Below are positions 54,245 to 63,784 of a stretch of 64,000 nt of DNA, piece after piece. Position 1 is the first letter of the stretch. Every line of letters starts with the position of its first letter. The DNA is from OCS155 cluster bacterium AG-422-J23 (GTDB taxonomy: Bacteria; Actinomycetota; Acidimicrobiia; Actinomarinales; Actinomarinaceae). The translations under genes and the position numbers were made by a program. The DNA lies in the NCBI GenBank assembly GCA_003213625.1, contig QCMT01000001.1, forward strand, positions 164,615-228,614, in the 5' to 3' direction. The notes below the pieces were generated by a model. It was given only the letters and a program-made list of their open reading frames with translations, did not search any database and had not been told where the DNA came from.

Positions 54245-54898
54245 AAATCCTCCAATATGAGCTTCCCATGAAATATTATTATTTTGTAAAGCTATAAAAA
54301 TTTGAGAAAAAAACCAAAAAATCATAAAGAATTTTGCTCTTATTGTTGTTGGAAATAAAAATCCAAAAGGAACCAGAACAAGTAATTGAGCATTTGGAAA
54401 TAAATACACATAAGCACCCATTAATGCCGACACTATACCTGATGCTCCAACAATTGGATTAATATCATTAAAATTTAAAATAACGTGAGCAGACATACTG
54501 AACAATCCAGTCATAAAAAGAAACATAATAAATTTAGCTCTTCCTAAAACATCTTCTATGTTGTTTCCAAATATCCAAAAACTCCAAAGGTTTCCTAATA
54601 TGTGTATAAAGTTTGCATGGAAAATATTGGAGAGGATTAGGCTTAAAAAAATATTTTTATTTTCGAAAACAATATTACTAGTTAGAGCAGAACAATCATT
54701 GTTATAGTACTGATCTGTTGACAACGGTTTATTGTTAAATATCTCACAGGGTATCGCAGCAAATTCATAAAAAAAATTAAAAAGCTCACTAGGATTTTTT
54801 GGTTGGATAAGTACGTAAACAATTATCGATGCAATAATAAAAATTCTTGAAATAATTGGATTACTTTTTGCTGGATTAATATCTGAAATTGGTATCAC
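54191..54898 (-). CDS. Rhomboid-family intramembrane serine protease
   Basis: A 235-aa, roughly six-to-seven-helix protein. The active-site Ser is in VGASGIVSALMGAY, and the catalytic His in SWEAHIGGFLIGYLV near the C-terminus; HANFIHILGNLWSFWIFGNN corresponds to the family's HxxxN region. It is on the opposite strand between the HAD and nadK genes, where other Actinobacteria would carry tlyA. The 54-nt tail overlap with the HAD gene is the largest convergent overlap in the window. Confidence 0.9.
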   Translation of the reverse strand: MIPISDINPAKSNPIISRIFIIASIIVYVLIQPKNPSELFNFFYEFAAIPCEIFNNKPLSTDQYYNNDCSALTSNIVFENKNIFLSLILSNIFHANFIHILGNLWSFWIFGNNIEDVLGRAKFIMFLFMTGLFSMSAHVILNFNDINPIVGASGIVSALMGAYVYLFPNAQLLVLVPFGFLFPTTIRAKFFMIFWFFSQIFIALQNNNISWEAHIGGFLIGYLVLRIFNYKRYTL

Positions 54899-54934
54899 TT
54901 TGTACTCCTAAAAAGATACGTATAATATATCCTA

Positions 54935-55732
54935 GTGAAGAATTTATTAATAATTTCATCTAAAAAGTATCTATCAAAAAAAATATCTGATGACATTTTT
55001 AAAACTGTAGAGAAAAATAATTTAAAATACGATGTATTTGACGTCGAATCAGATTCAAAAGAATTAAATAAGATTGACCCCGACTTAATTATAAGCATTG
55101 GTGGTGATGGTACAGCTCTAAAAGCAATGCGTGTTGCATGGGAAAAAAATACTTCTTTAATCACGATTGGTCCTGGAAGATTAGGTTATTTAGTTTCATC
55201 TTCTGAAAATCTTGGAAATATTCTTAAGTCTTGGAAAAATGAGGATTACGATGTTGTTAAAAGAAAAGCAATAATTCAAAATAATGACCTTAGCCTCCCT
55301 GCTTTCAATGAAGTCGTTATTATTAAAAATTCTCCAACCAGGATTCTTGATCTGGAATTATCAATGTATGAACAAAAAGTAAAATTACGTGCTGACGGGC
55401 TTATTCTATCAACTTCACTTGGGTCTACTGCATACAATTACTCTGCTGGTGGTCCAATTATTCAAAATAATCTAGATGTTATATCTATCACACCAATCTC
55501 TCCATTTTCAAAGTTTCCAAGATCTATAGTCATAGATAAAAATAGTTTGATTGAAGTATCAATAAATAAGAATCAAAATTATGCCATTCAGTTTGATGGT
55601 GTTGTTGAAGTTCAAGAAAAAAATGATCAGAATCTGAAGTATGTTTATGGCTTATCAGATAAATCTATAAACATACTTGGCACAGATAATGATCCAAAGT
55701 TAGATTTATTTTTAAATCAAATTTTAAGATAG
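54935..55732 (+). CDS. nadK: NAD kinase
   Basis: NadK makes NADP from NAD and ATP or polyphosphate. The 265-aa protein has the GGDGTALKAM motif (Gly-Gly-Asp-Gly-Thr), the NEVVIIK segment, LSTSLGSTAYNYSAGGP, and TPISPFSKFPRSIV, all NadK marks. The start is GTG 54935. In Actinobacteria nadK is followed by recN; here pyrG comes next after a 37-nt gap and recN is absent. Confidence 0.95.
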   Translation: MKNLLIISSKKYLSKKISDDIFKTVEKNNLKYDVFDVESDSKELNKIDPDLIISIGGDGTALKAMRVAWEKNTSLITIGPGRLGYLVSSSENLGNILKSWKNEDYDVVKRKAIIQNNDLSLPAFNEVVIIKNSPTRILDLELSMYEQKVKLRADGLILSTSLGSTAYNYSAGGPIIQNNLDVISITPISPFSKFPRSIVIDKNSLIEVSINKNQNYAIQFDGVVEVQEKNDQNLKYVYGLSDKSINILGTDNDPKLDLFLNQILR

Positions 55733-55769
55733 TCCTTTTATTTAATTCTTTATATGCTAAAGTTTCAAT

Positions 55770-57398
55770 GTGACCAAATACATTTTTGTCACCGGTGGTG
55801 TTGTCTCTGGTCTTGGTAAAGGGATTACATCTGCATCTCTTGGAAACCTTCTCAAAGCTCGTGGATTAAGCGTTATAAATCAAAAATTAGATCCTTATAT
55901 TAATGTTGATCCGGATACAATGAATCCCTTTCAACATGGTGAAGTTTTTGTGACTGAAGATGGAGCAACAACTGATTTAGATCTTGGTCATTATGAAAGG
56001 TTTACAGGCGTTAATTTAAGAAAAGACTCCAACGTTACTACAGGAAGTATTTACAGAAAAGTAATTGAAAGTGAGAGAAAAGGAGATTACTTAGGTGCAA
56101 CTGTTCAAGTTATTCCCCATATTACTGATGAAATAAAAAGAAGAATTAAGGGAATCTCAAATGATGTAGATGTTCAAATCACTGAAATTGGGGGAACCGT
56201 TGGAGATATTGAAATTCTTCCATTTCTTGAAGCTGCAAGACAAATAAGGAAAGAATTAGGAACTGAAAACGTAATGTTTATTCATGTCACATTGGTACCT
56301 TTTATCGGTCCAAGTACCGAATTAAAAACAAAACCTACTCAACATTCCGTATCTTTATTAAGAGCAGCTGGTATCTCTCCTGATTTAATTGTTTTGAGAT
56401 CAGACAGAGAACTTAATGATGAGATAAAGAGCAAAGTTTCATTATTTTGCGATGTTGCAGTAAATAATGTAATTAATGCACCTGATTTAGATGATATATA
56501 TGCCGTTCCTTTAAGGATGCGTGATGAAGGACTTGATAAATCAGTGGATGAGAGATTGAATCTACAAACTAATGAACCTTCATTAGAGGAATGGAAAACA
56601 ATGGTAAATCTTAAACTTGAAGCAAATGAAACAGTTAAGATTGCAATCCTTGGAAAATATTTTGGATTACCAGATAGCTACCTCTCTGTTGTAGAGTCAC
56701 TTAATCATGCGTGTCTTCAAAATAAAGTAAAACTCGATCTTCACTGGATAGATGCAGACAATTTTGAAATAGAAAATCTACAAGATATGGACGGGGTTAT
56801 TGTCCCAGGAGGATTTGGATACAGGGGGATAGAAGGAAAGATTTCAGCAATAGAGTACATTAGAAAAAATAACATACCATTTTTAGGTATATGTTTAGGA
56901 TTACAATGTGCTGTAATCGAATTTGCAAGAAATGTTTGTGGAATTGATGATGCAAACTCTTCAGAATTTTCAAAAAACACAAAAAATTATGTGATTGATT
57001 TACTACCAAATCAAGATTTAGAAAAAGATGATGTCGGTGCATCTATGAGACTAGGTACGTACCCATGTAAATTAAATGATGATTCATTAGCTGCACAAAT
57101 TTATAGTGATGAAGTAATTTATGAGAGACATAGGCACAGATATGAGGTGAATAATAAATATAGAGATATATTAGTAGAAAAAGGTCTAAAAATTGGGGGA
57201 GTTTCCCCAGACAATAATTTAGTTGAAATGATAGAAATTCCAGACCACCCGTTTTTTATAGCTTCGCAATTTCATCCTGAATTTAAATCAAGGCCATGGG
57301 ACCCAGCTCCTTTATTCAAAGAATTTGTACTTGCTTCAATTAAAAACATATCAATAAAATCAGAAAACATTGTCTCAGAAACAGTCAAAGAAAAGTAA
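55770..57398 (+). CDS. pyrG: CTP synthase
   Basis: PyrG converts UTP to CTP with glutamine and ATP. The 542-aa protein has the synthase domain start [20 protein letters not shown], the [12 protein letters not shown] segment, and a C-terminal class I glutamine amidotransferase with [13 protein letters not shown] (catalytic Cys) and [14 protein letters not shown] (His-Glu). The start is GTG 55770 in a 37-nt gap. Its 3' end overlaps the xerD start by 29 nt. Confidence 0.97.
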   Translation: MTKYIFVTGGVVSGLGKGITSASLGNLLKARGLSVINQKLDPYINVDPDTMNPFQHGEVFVTEDGATTDLDLGHYERFTGVNLRKDSNVTTGSIYRKVIESERKGDYLGATVQVIPHITDEIKRRIKGISNDVDVQITEIGGTVGDIEILPFLEAARQIRKELGTENVMFIHVTLVPFIGPSTELKTKPTQHSVSLLRAAGISPDLIVLRSDRELNDEIKSKVSLFCDVAVNNVINAPDLDDIYAVPLRMRDEGLDKSVDERLNLQTNEPSLEEWKTMVNLKLEANETVKIAILGKYFGLPDSYLSVVESLNHACLQNKVKLDLHWIDADNFEIENLQDMDGVIVPGGFGYRGIEGKISAIEYIRKNNIPFLGICLGLQCAVIEFARNVCGIDDANSSEFSKNTKNYVIDLLPNQDLEKDDVGASMRLGTYPCKLNDDSLAAQIYSDEVIYERHRHRYEVNNKYRDILVEKGLKIGGVSPDNNLVEMIEIPDHPFFIASQFHPEFKSRPWDPAPLFKEFVLASIKNISIKSENIVSETVKEK

Positions 57399-58251
57399 CA
57401 AAGATTTAGTCCTAGAGTTCACAAATTTTTTAAAATTTAAAAAAGGGCTATCAGCAAACACTATAAGCGCATATGAATCAGATATAACTCAATTTTTAGA
57501 ATTTACTGGTGAAAATATAATAAATAATGATCTAATTGAGCTATTCATAACTTCAGAACTAAATGACAAATCTGATAATTCAAAGATAAGAAAAATTTCT
57601 TCTATAAATCAATATATTGATTGGTTTAATTTAGATAATGAGGAATATCAGATTGTTATTGAGAAAGTTAGTTTAAAAAAAGGCTCTTATCTACCTGAAA
57701 CCATATCAATATCAGACGTTAATAGATTAATAAACATCTATGATCACTCAAACTATATGAACTCTAGAAATTTAACGTTGATTGATTTTATGTACTCAAC
57801 TGCCTGTAGAGTTTCGGAACTATGTGACGTAAGAGTATCAGATTTAGATTTTGAAGAAGATTTTGTAAAGCTATTTGGAAAAGGTTCTAAACAGAGAATT
57901 GTTCCAATAGGTTCTGAATTAAAAATTAATTTATCAAAGTACTTAAAATTTCGTGATGAATTAAACACTCAAGAACCATACTTATTTTTATCAAAAAACA
58001 TGAATCAGCTCGATAGATCAGCAATTTTTAGAATTATTAAAAAGTCAGCAACGCTTTCAGATAATGTATTATCAGTTCATCCACACACATTGAGACATAG
58101 TGCAGCTACACATATGCTTGAGGCAGGATGTGACCTGAGGACGTTACAAGAATTATTAGGACATACATCAGTTTCTACAACAAAGATTTATACTAAATTA
58201 ACCAAAGAATTTTTGGTAGAAATATTTAAGGAGAGTCATCCAAGAGCATGA
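57370..58251 (+). CDS. xerD: Site-specific tyrosine recombinase XerC/XerD type
   Basis: A 293-aa tyrosine recombinase with an N-terminal SAM-like core-binding domain (TNFLKFKKGLSANTISAYES) and a catalytic domain with the RKHRH-Y set: STACRVSELCDVRVSDL (Arg), KGSKQRIVPIG (Lys), HPHTLRHSAATHML (His-x-x-Arg), LLGHTSVSTTKIYTKL (His and Tyr). Dimer resolution with dif is the likely job. The start is TTG 57370 inside pyrG. No partner recombinase is in this window, and a single Xer system is possible. Confidence 0.93.
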   Translation: MSQKQSKKSNKDLVLEFTNFLKFKKGLSANTISAYESDITQFLEFTGENIINNDLIELFITSELNDKSDNSKIRKISSINQYIDWFNLDNEEYQIVIEKVSLKKGSYLPETISISDVNRLINIYDHSNYMNSRNLTLIDFMYSTACRVSELCDVRVSDLDFEEDFVKLFGKGSKQRIVPIGSELKINLSKYLKFRDELNTQEPYLFLSKNMNQLDRSAIFRIIKKSATLSDNVLSVHPHTLRHSAATHMLEAGCDLRTLQELLGHTSVSTTKIYTKLTKEFLVEIFKESHPRA

Positions 58252-58721
58252 AACTATATTTAAAAATCAAAAGAGCAATTAGGTTTTTGTTTTATAAACA
58301 TCTCCCAGTCGAAGATCAGATTAAAGTCATGCAACAACTTAATGACGACAATCTTCTAAGATTGTTTTGGCAACTCTCAATGCAAGACAGGCATCATTCT
58401 GTGGAAGTTCTTGAGCGTACAATAAATATGACTTTTGATAATGAATCACCTTCAATTAAAGAATTAGAGTCGTTAAATAATTTATTTACTCTTTCTCTTA
58501 TTCATGACATTGGAAAATCAATATCACATTTTTCATGGATATTTAGGATATTTTCTGAACTGAAAATTGTAAACAATGATAAATCTCGTTTATATCTTGA
58601 TCATGAAATAAACGGTTTAACTGAGTTAGAAAAATATTCGGTTAATGATGACATTATTCAATACTATAAAAAAGAACTGTTACAGAATAAACACTTCATA
58701 TTGGATAAAACTGATTATTAA
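58248..58721 (+). CDS. HD-domain-like protein downstream of xerD
   Basis: A 157-aa, helical protein. The motifs QDRHHSVEVLE (His), LIHDIGKSIS (His-Asp) and LDHEINGLTE fit an HD-type metal-dependent phosphohydrolase pattern. The N-terminal start KIKRAIRFLFYKH is basic. It is 4 nt after the xerD end (overlap) and 1 nt before scpA, in the spot where many Actinobacteria have parA. The function is unknown; a nucleotide-clearing role is only a possibility. Confidence 0.72.
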   Translation: MKLYLKIKRAIRFLFYKHLPVEDQIKVMQQLNDDNLLRLFWQLSMQDRHHSVEVLERTINMTFDNESPSIKELESLNNLFTLSLIHDIGKSISHFSWIFRIFSELKIVNNDKSRLYLDHEINGLTELEKYSVNDDIIQYYKKELLQNKHFILDKTDY

Positions 58722-59431
58722 TGGATTTAAATGACTTAATTTCAAATCTTAAATCATTACTTATTGATTTTTCTGATAATAAAAATGAAAATTTAAACAC
58801 TAACCTATTAAATCTCTTCTCATCTTTAAATGTCGAAAATGTAAGAAAAGATATTGATAGTTTTTCAGAGATTGTTTTGCTAGTTGCCTCATTATTTGAA
58901 TTGAAAGCTAAAAGTTTACTTCCCCAAAATGAAGATGTTGATTGGATTGACGAAATTCAATTGATTAAGGACAAAGATTTGGCATTTGCAAGATTATTAC
59001 AGTTCAAAGCTTTTTCAGAAGTTGGAATTGCTCTTGCCTCAAGAATACGCGAAAATGAAATGTCTATAAGTGCTTTTAAATATTATCAAACTTTAGATCT
59101 ATTTAGTAAACCTGATATTGAAATAACTATTGATAAAAAAATATTTCAAGAAACAGCTGAAGAAGTTTTTATTAGATACAAATCAATTAAAGGCTTTGAT
59201 CATATCGAGTATGATTTACCTGATATAGATGAAGCTATCAATTCTTTATTATCTAGTGTAGACAAAAGATTAAATACTTCTTTTGAAGAGCTTGCCTCTG
59301 AAGTTGAGACTTCTGAACAAGCAGTTGCAATTTTTTTAGCTTTACTTGAAGCAATACGTTGGGGATTTGTAAAAGCAGAACAACTTAATAATAATGAGCT
59401 TATTAAGATTGAAAAAAATTATGAAGAATAA
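58721..59431 (+). CDS. scpA: Segregation and condensation protein ScpA
   Basis: ScpA is the kleisin that bridges SMC heads. The 236-aa helical protein has the segment LASLFELKAKSLLPQ, which matches the ScpA family signature (LAAxLLxLKSRxLLP), and a C-terminal winged-helix block (SSVDKRLNTSFEELASEVETSEQAVAIFLALLEAIRWGFVKAEQ). It overlaps scpB by 11 nt. The scpA-scpB-rluB-cmk order is the standard for Actinobacteria and Firmicutes. Confidence 0.9.
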   Translation: MDLNDLISNLKSLLIDFSDNKNENLNTNLLNLFSSLNVENVRKDIDSFSEIVLLVASLFELKAKSLLPQNEDVDWIDEIQLIKDKDLAFARLLQFKAFSEVGIALASRIRENEMSISAFKYYQTLDLFSKPDIEITIDKKIFQETAEEVFIRYKSIKGFDHIEYDLPDIDEAINSLLSSVDKRLNTSFEELASEVETSEQAVAIFLALLEAIRWGFVKAEQLNNNELIKIEKNYEE

Positions 59432-59948
59432 GAAAATCATAACAGCGACCCTTTTGGTAAGTGATGGGCCTGTGCAAAACTCCTATTTTGAAGAACTTTT
59501 AGAGATAGATGAAAATAAACTACTTAAATTATTTGATGAAATTAATAACGACTTGACCAATCTTGGTTTTGGATTTTATTTACGATTTGATTCAACGAAA
59601 TCTGATTTAGTGACTGTAAATGATATACCTAAATACTTAGATTCAGTAAAGCCTCCATCAGTTTTAAAAGGCTTATCAACACCAGCTTTAGAAACTCTTG
59701 CGATAATTGCATATGAACAACCAGTTACAAAGTTAAAAGTTTCTGAGATCAGGGGAGTAGAATCTGAATCATCTATAAAGACTCTTGAATCCCGAGGTCT
59801 TGTCTACAAGTCAGGGGAGCTAGATGTTCCTGGTAGTCCTATTTTATATTCAACGACAGATGAGTTTTTAGAGAAAACAGGCTTTGAAAGTTTAAATGAT
59901 TTACCTACTATCGGTGAGTATTTCTCATCGCCGTCTGAAGAAGAATAA
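59421..59948 (+). CDS. scpB: Segregation and condensation protein ScpB
   Basis: ScpB is a winged-helix partner of ScpA in the SMC complex. The key block is STPALETLAIIAYEQPVTKLKVSEIRGVESESSIKTLESRGLV, found in all ScpB proteins (AL ETLAIIAYxQPxT...IRGV). I chose ATG 59421 (175 aa) because the protein family starts there; an ATG at 59394 would overlap scpA by 38 nt and add nine residues. It ends directly before rluB. Confidence 0.93.
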   Translation: MKNKKIITATLLVSDGPVQNSYFEELLEIDENKLLKLFDEINNDLTNLGFGFYLRFDSTKSDLVTVNDIPKYLDSVKPPSVLKGLSTPALETLAIIAYEQPVTKLKVSEIRGVESESSIKTLESRGLVYKSGELDVPGSPILYSTTDEFLEKTGFESLNDLPTIGEYFSSPSEEE

Positions 59949-60596
59949 TTGAGAATAAATAAATATTTAGCTCTTCACCTAAATATATCTAGAAGAAATG
60001 CTGATGAATTAATTAAAGCAAAAAAAATAACTGTAAATAATAAACTTGCAGTTATAGGGCAGGATATTATGACTACAGATGTAATCACATATCAAAACAA
60101 AATTTTGTCATCAAAGATTGTGTATAAATATTTCAAATTTTATAAACCGATAGGATATATCTGCTCTACAAAACCTCAAGGAAAATCTAAGACTATATAT
60201 GACATAGTTGATAATTCACTTAAATATAGTGGAAGACTTGATAAAGATTCAGAAGGGTTGATGCTATTAAGCAATGATGGCGATTGGCTGAACAATATTA
60301 ATCATCCCTCAAAGGGCTATGAAAAAGAATACATAGTAACCGTTTCAGAACCAATTGCTCTTAACTCTTTTAAAAAAGTTGTAACTGATAAAAACGAAAA
60401 ACTTGTTATAAATAAATTAAATAAATTAAATAAATTTGAATATAAAGTGACTCTTAATACAGGAAAAAACAGAGAAATTAGAAGAGTATTTGCAAAAAAC
60501 AATGTTGAAATTAGAAATTTAAAGAGAATTTCTATTGGCAATTTTTCAATAGGGGATATGAAAATTGGTCAATTATCACAAATAAACAGTAACTAG
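59949..60596 (+). CDS. rluB: RsuA/RluB/RluE-type pseudouridine synthase
   Basis: A 215-aa 23S or 16S rRNA pseudouridine synthase with an N-terminal S4 domain (MRINKYLALHLNISRRNADELI) and the catalytic motif SGRLDKDSEGLMLLSNDGDW. The C-terminal NKFEYKVTLNTGKNREIRRVFA segment is family typical. It starts at TTG 59949, immediately after the scpB stop. The neighbourhood matches the actinobacterial scpB-rluB-cmk order, so RluB is the best guess among family members. Confidence 0.92.
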   Translation: MRINKYLALHLNISRRNADELIKAKKITVNNKLAVIGQDIMTTDVITYQNKILSSKIVYKYFKFYKPIGYICSTKPQGKSKTIYDIVDNSLKYSGRLDKDSEGLMLLSNDGDWLNNINHPSKGYEKEYIVTVSEPIALNSFKKVVTDKNEKLVINKLNKLNKFEYKVTLNTGKNREIRRVFAKNNVEIRNLKRISIGNFSIGDMKIGQLSQINSN

Positions 60597-60613
60597 AAAT
60601 ATAGAATCAATAT

Positions 60614-61228
60614 ATGAAAAAGTTTGTAGTAACAATTGATGGCCCATCCGGAGTTGGAAAAACCTCAGTTGGCAAAAGTATTGCAGCTTTATTAAATTCT
60701 TGTTTTTTCTCAAGTGGATCTATTTATAGATCTGTTGCAAAATTTTTACTAAATAACAAAAACGCTCAAATTGAAGATTTAAAAATAGAAATTATTTCTG
60801 AACAGTGCAATATTAATGGTGTAATTTTTGATGAAGAAGATTTATACGATAATGAAGTTTCTGTAAAGAGTTCAGAAATTGCAAAAAAAGTAGGTCTAAG
60901 AATATTGGTTAAAGATTGTTTAATTAGTTATTATGAAAATTTGGACAAACCACTTGTAATTGAAGGTCGGGACATGGGTAGTGTTGTATTTCCAGATGCT
61001 GAACACAAAGTATATTTAGATGCAGATTTGGAAACCAGAGGTAAAAGAAGAGAAGGTCAATCAAATATGGAGGAAACTATTTCCGATGTTAAAAAAAGAG
61101 ATTTCGAAGATAAAAATAGACTATTTTCTCCTTTAACAATTCCAGAAGGCGCACTCGTTATTGATAATTCAAATTTATCGATCGATGAAACAATTGATCT
61201 TATTATAAAGAACTTAAAGCTTCAGTAG
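60614..61228 (+). CDS. cmk: Cytidylate kinase
   Basis: Cmk phosphorylates CMP and dCMP. The 204-aa protein has the P-loop IDGPSGVGKTSVGKSIA, SSGSIYRSVA (NMP site), VIEGRDMGSVVFPDAEHKVYLDA (a hallmark of Cmk), and KKRDFEDKNR. It is 17 nt after rluB and overlaps the convergent ispH by 26 nt. Confidence 0.95.
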   Translation: MKKFVVTIDGPSGVGKTSVGKSIAALLNSCFFSSGSIYRSVAKFLLNNKNAQIEDLKIEIISEQCNINGVIFDEEDLYDNEVSVKSSEIAKKVGLRILVKDCLISYYENLDKPLVIEGRDMGSVVFPDAEHKVYLDADLETRGKRREGQSNMEETISDVKKRDFEDKNRLFSPLTIPEGALVIDNSNLSIDETIDLIIKNLKLQ

Positions 61229-62234
61229 CTGACCAACTTTTATCTTTGGAAATGCCATTTACAGCTTCTTTACTATTTGTTGGGAACATATTTTTTAAAA
61301 GTTTTGAAAGTGAGGTTATATTGCTTCTTAATTCTTTAGGAAGTGGAAAATACTCTTCCTCAGTTGTGTCAATAAAAAATTCTAAATTATTTGGATTTAA
61401 ATATTCTGATATTTCTTTGACGATATGATCTGGGGCAGATGCTCCTGCAGTGATAGCAACATCTACATTATCTAAACTTATATTATCTAAATCATCCAGA
61501 GTCTCTATTCTATGTGCTTCTTTTCCTAGGTTATTAATTGTAGTTACTAATGCATTAGTATTACTTGAGGTACTAGATCCAACTACCAATACTTTATCAA
61601 CCTTGTTTGAAATATTTATTAGTGCTTTTTGTCTGTTAGTAGTCGCGTAACATAAATCACTTTTTCTTGGTAATTCAATATTTTGGTACTCACTTTTTGC
61701 TTTATTTAATATTGGTTCCCATTCAGACATTGCAAGTGTAGTTTGAGCAAGTAATGCAACCTTATCGTTGTGAAGGTTAGTTTGATCAATATCTTCGACA
61801 GACTCTACCAATATCATATTATCTGGTGCAACACCTAATGCACCTATAGCTTCATCGTGATTCTTATGACCTACATAAATTATCTTTTTCCCATCTTCAC
61901 TAAATCTTCTTGCTTCATGATGAACTTTTGTAACAAGTGGACATACAGAATTGACACTTGTCATTGAAGTATTTTTGAATTCCATCTCAACTGTTGGTGC
62001 CGTTCCATGAGCCGAAAGCATGACAATAGAATCTTTCGGTAGATCTTTTGGATCCTCAATGAATATAACATTTTTGTCTTTGAACCGTTGAACAATCCAG
62101 TCATTATGTACAATTTCGTGGTAGCAATAAACAGGTTCATCATAAATTTTAAGCATCCACGTTAGAGCTTTTATTGCCATTTCTACACCTGCACAAAATC
62201 CTCTTGGTGTAACTACATATAGATTATTTACCAT
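61203..62234 (-). CDS. ispH: 4-hydroxy-3-methylbut-2-enyl diphosphate reductase IspH
   Basis: IspH is the last MEP-pathway enzyme, making IPP and DMAPP. The 343-aa Fe-S protein has RGFCAGVEMAI near the N-terminus (first Cys ligand), SVCPLVTKVHHE (second) and SDLCYATTNRQ (third), plus TAGASAPDHIV. It is inserted on the minus strand between cmk and der, which are adjacent in many Actinobacteria, and overlaps cmk by 26 nt. Confidence 0.95.
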   Translation of the reverse strand: MVNNLYVVTPRGFCAGVEMAIKALTWMLKIYDEPVYCYHEIVHNDWIVQRFKDKNVIFIEDPKDLPKDSIVMLSAHGTAPTVEMEFKNTSMTSVNSVCPLVTKVHHEARRFSEDGKKIIYVGHKNHDEAIGALGVAPDNMILVESVEDIDQTNLHNDKVALLAQTTLAMSEWEPILNKAKSEYQNIELPRKSDLCYATTNRQKALINISNKVDKVLVVGSSTSSNTNALVTTINNLGKEAHRIETLDDLDNISLDNVDVAITAGASAPDHIVKEISEYLNPNNLEFFIDTTEEEYFPLPKELRSNITSLSKLLKNMFPTNSKEAVNGISKDKSWSATEALSSL

Positions 62235-62260
62235 AAAATAAGATTAGCTATATTTAAAAT

Positions 62261-63562
62261 ATGAACGAAAATAAAAAAAATGAAGTGATATTAGTTGGGT
62301 TGCCAAATTCAGGTAAGTCTACACTCATAAATTCTCTTACAAATAGAAAAAGTTCTATTGTTGGTTCTAAACCAAATACTACTAGAGATAAAATAAGTAC
62401 TTATTTAGAAGTAAATAACAAGCAAATAATATTATCAGATCTTCCTGGTTTTGATGAAAATCCTGATGAATTTAATAGAGCTTTTCAAAACAAATTACAA
62501 CAATTCTTAAAAGATGCTGATCGAATATTGTTTGTGATTGATATAAATTCCAAAAACTATAGTGGTCTTGATAAAATAAATAACCTATTGCAGCTTATTA
62601 ATGTTGAAAGTAAAACAACAACAGTTTTTAATAAATGTGAAAATTTCAATAGCTACGACCTTGATAAAAGGATGTTCAAATATATATATGGTGATGAAAT
62701 ATTTATTTCTGGATATCACAAAATTGGTACTGATGAATTATTAGATAACTTAATTAAATTTACTGGTAAAGAAATAGATGGTAGTTTTCAAAGTAAAAAA
62801 GCCATTTCTATTATAGGAAAACCAAATTCTGGTAAATCAACATTATTTAATTCTTTTTTAGATCAGGAAAGATCGGTAGTTTCAAACAAACCAGGAACAA
62901 CAAGAGATTCAATAAGTGAAGAGATACTTTTTGAAGATAAAATATTTAACGTTATTGATACCGCTGGAGTCCCTAGAAAAAAACAGAAAGATCAAATAGA
63001 TCGATATGCGTCAAATCTATCATTAAACTCATTGGATAGCTCACTAATATCTTTTATTGTTGTTGATTCAACCGAGGGTATTAACTTTGAAGATTTGCGA
63101 TTAATCAATGAATCAGTTGAAAATTTTTGTACTCCTATTCTTATTCTAAATAAATGGGATCTTCTGAATGAAGATGATAAGGATAGAATCAACAAAAACA
63201 TAAAAGTTCAACTGAAAAAATTTACGTGGTTGAAAATATTAAGAATTTCTGCTTTAACAAAAAAAGGCCTTAATAAATTTTCAACTACTCTAGATGAGAT
63301 CAATCTACAGTTAAATAATAGAGTCGATACATCTGATTTAAACCTGTATTTTAGAGAATTATGGGTTGCAAATCCTCCACATCCTTTTAGAGGTAGAAGG
63401 GCAAAATTGAAATATGTAACACAATACGATACAGAACCTCCTTCATTTTCTTTTAACTTGAGTTCTCGAATCCCTAAAAACTATATTTCATTTATTGAAA
63501 ATATGTTAAGAAAAGATCATAATTTTAAAAACATTGCATTAAAAATTAAGGTCAAAACATAG
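62261..63562 (+). CDS. der: Ribosome-assembly GTPase Der (EngA)
   Basis: A tandem-GTPase factor for 50S assembly. The 433-aa protein has two G domains: G1 GLPNSGKSTLINSL with SDLPGFDENPDEF, and G1' GKPNSGKSTLFNSF with NVIDTAGVPRKK and NKWD (LNKWDLLNEDD), then a KH-like C-terminal domain with NPPHPFRGRRAKLKYVTQ. In the first G domain the NKxD element is shifted to NKCE, as in several small-genome members. It is the last gene of the scpA-der region. Confidence 0.95.
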   Translation: MNENKKNEVILVGLPNSGKSTLINSLTNRKSSIVGSKPNTTRDKISTYLEVNNKQIILSDLPGFDENPDEFNRAFQNKLQQFLKDADRILFVIDINSKNYSGLDKINNLLQLINVESKTTTVFNKCENFNSYDLDKRMFKYIYGDEIFISGYHKIGTDELLDNLIKFTGKEIDGSFQSKKAISIIGKPNSGKSTLFNSFLDQERSVVSNKPGTTRDSISEEILFEDKIFNVIDTAGVPRKKQKDQIDRYASNLSLNSLDSSLISFIVVDSTEGINFEDLRLINESVENFCTPILILNKWDLLNEDDKDRINKNIKVQLKKFTWLKILRISALTKKGLNKFSTTLDEINLQLNNRVDTSDLNLYFRELWVANPPHPFRGRRAKLKYVTQYDTEPPSFSFNLSSRIPKNYISFIENMLRKDHNFKNIALKIKVKT

Positions 63563-63661
63563 ATGGAAAATTTTGGATTTAAAATTGGTGTATTCTTCTT
63601 CGGTTTTTACTTAGTTATACGTATTTATCAGGTTTTAATAGCTATTTTCCTAAACAATTGA
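63563..63661 (+). CDS. 32-residue hydrophobic peptide after der
   Basis: A 32-aa ORF starting directly after the der stop (ATG 63563): MENFGFKIG followed by a single hydrophobic segment (VFFFGFYLVIRIYQVLIAIF). The direct adjacency suggests real translation, but I cannot exclude chance. No family recognised. Confidence 0.45.
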   Translation: MENFGFKIGVFFFGFYLVIRIYQVLIAIFLNN

Positions 63662-63705
63662 TCCTTAATTATCAACTAGATGTATAAATAAAATTAATTT
63701 ATCTG

Positions 63706-63733
63706 TTGATATCACTCGATAGATACCTACTAT
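63706..63733 (+). promoter_or_regulatory. Probable sigma-A promoter of the lipoprotein gene
   Basis: TTGATA (63706-63711) and TACTAT (63728-63733) are separated by 16 nt in the gap between the der cluster and the lipoprotein gene. The predicted transcription start (about 63740) falls at the first base of the hairpin described next. Confidence 0.45.
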
Positions 63734-63739
63734 GTATTT

Positions 63740-63764
63740 ATCCACTTTTTTAAGTGGATTTTTT
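63740..63764 (+). terminator. Intrinsic terminator-like hairpin with T-run
   Basis: ATCCACTT and AAGTGGAT form a perfect 8-bp stem around a four-T loop, followed by TTTTT. It can end the upstream der cluster transcript. Because the predicted promoter just upstream would start transcription at its first base, it may instead act as a 5' hairpin in the lipoprotein mRNA. Confidence 0.6.
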
Positions 63765-63784
63765 GTATACAAAAAGGAGAAATA

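Noticed and set aside
57370-58251. Integrase of a mobile element
   Set aside because: The tyrosine recombinase sits in the housekeeping pyrG-xerD-scpA synteny with no attachment sites, repeats or phage genes nearby; Xer is the better reading.
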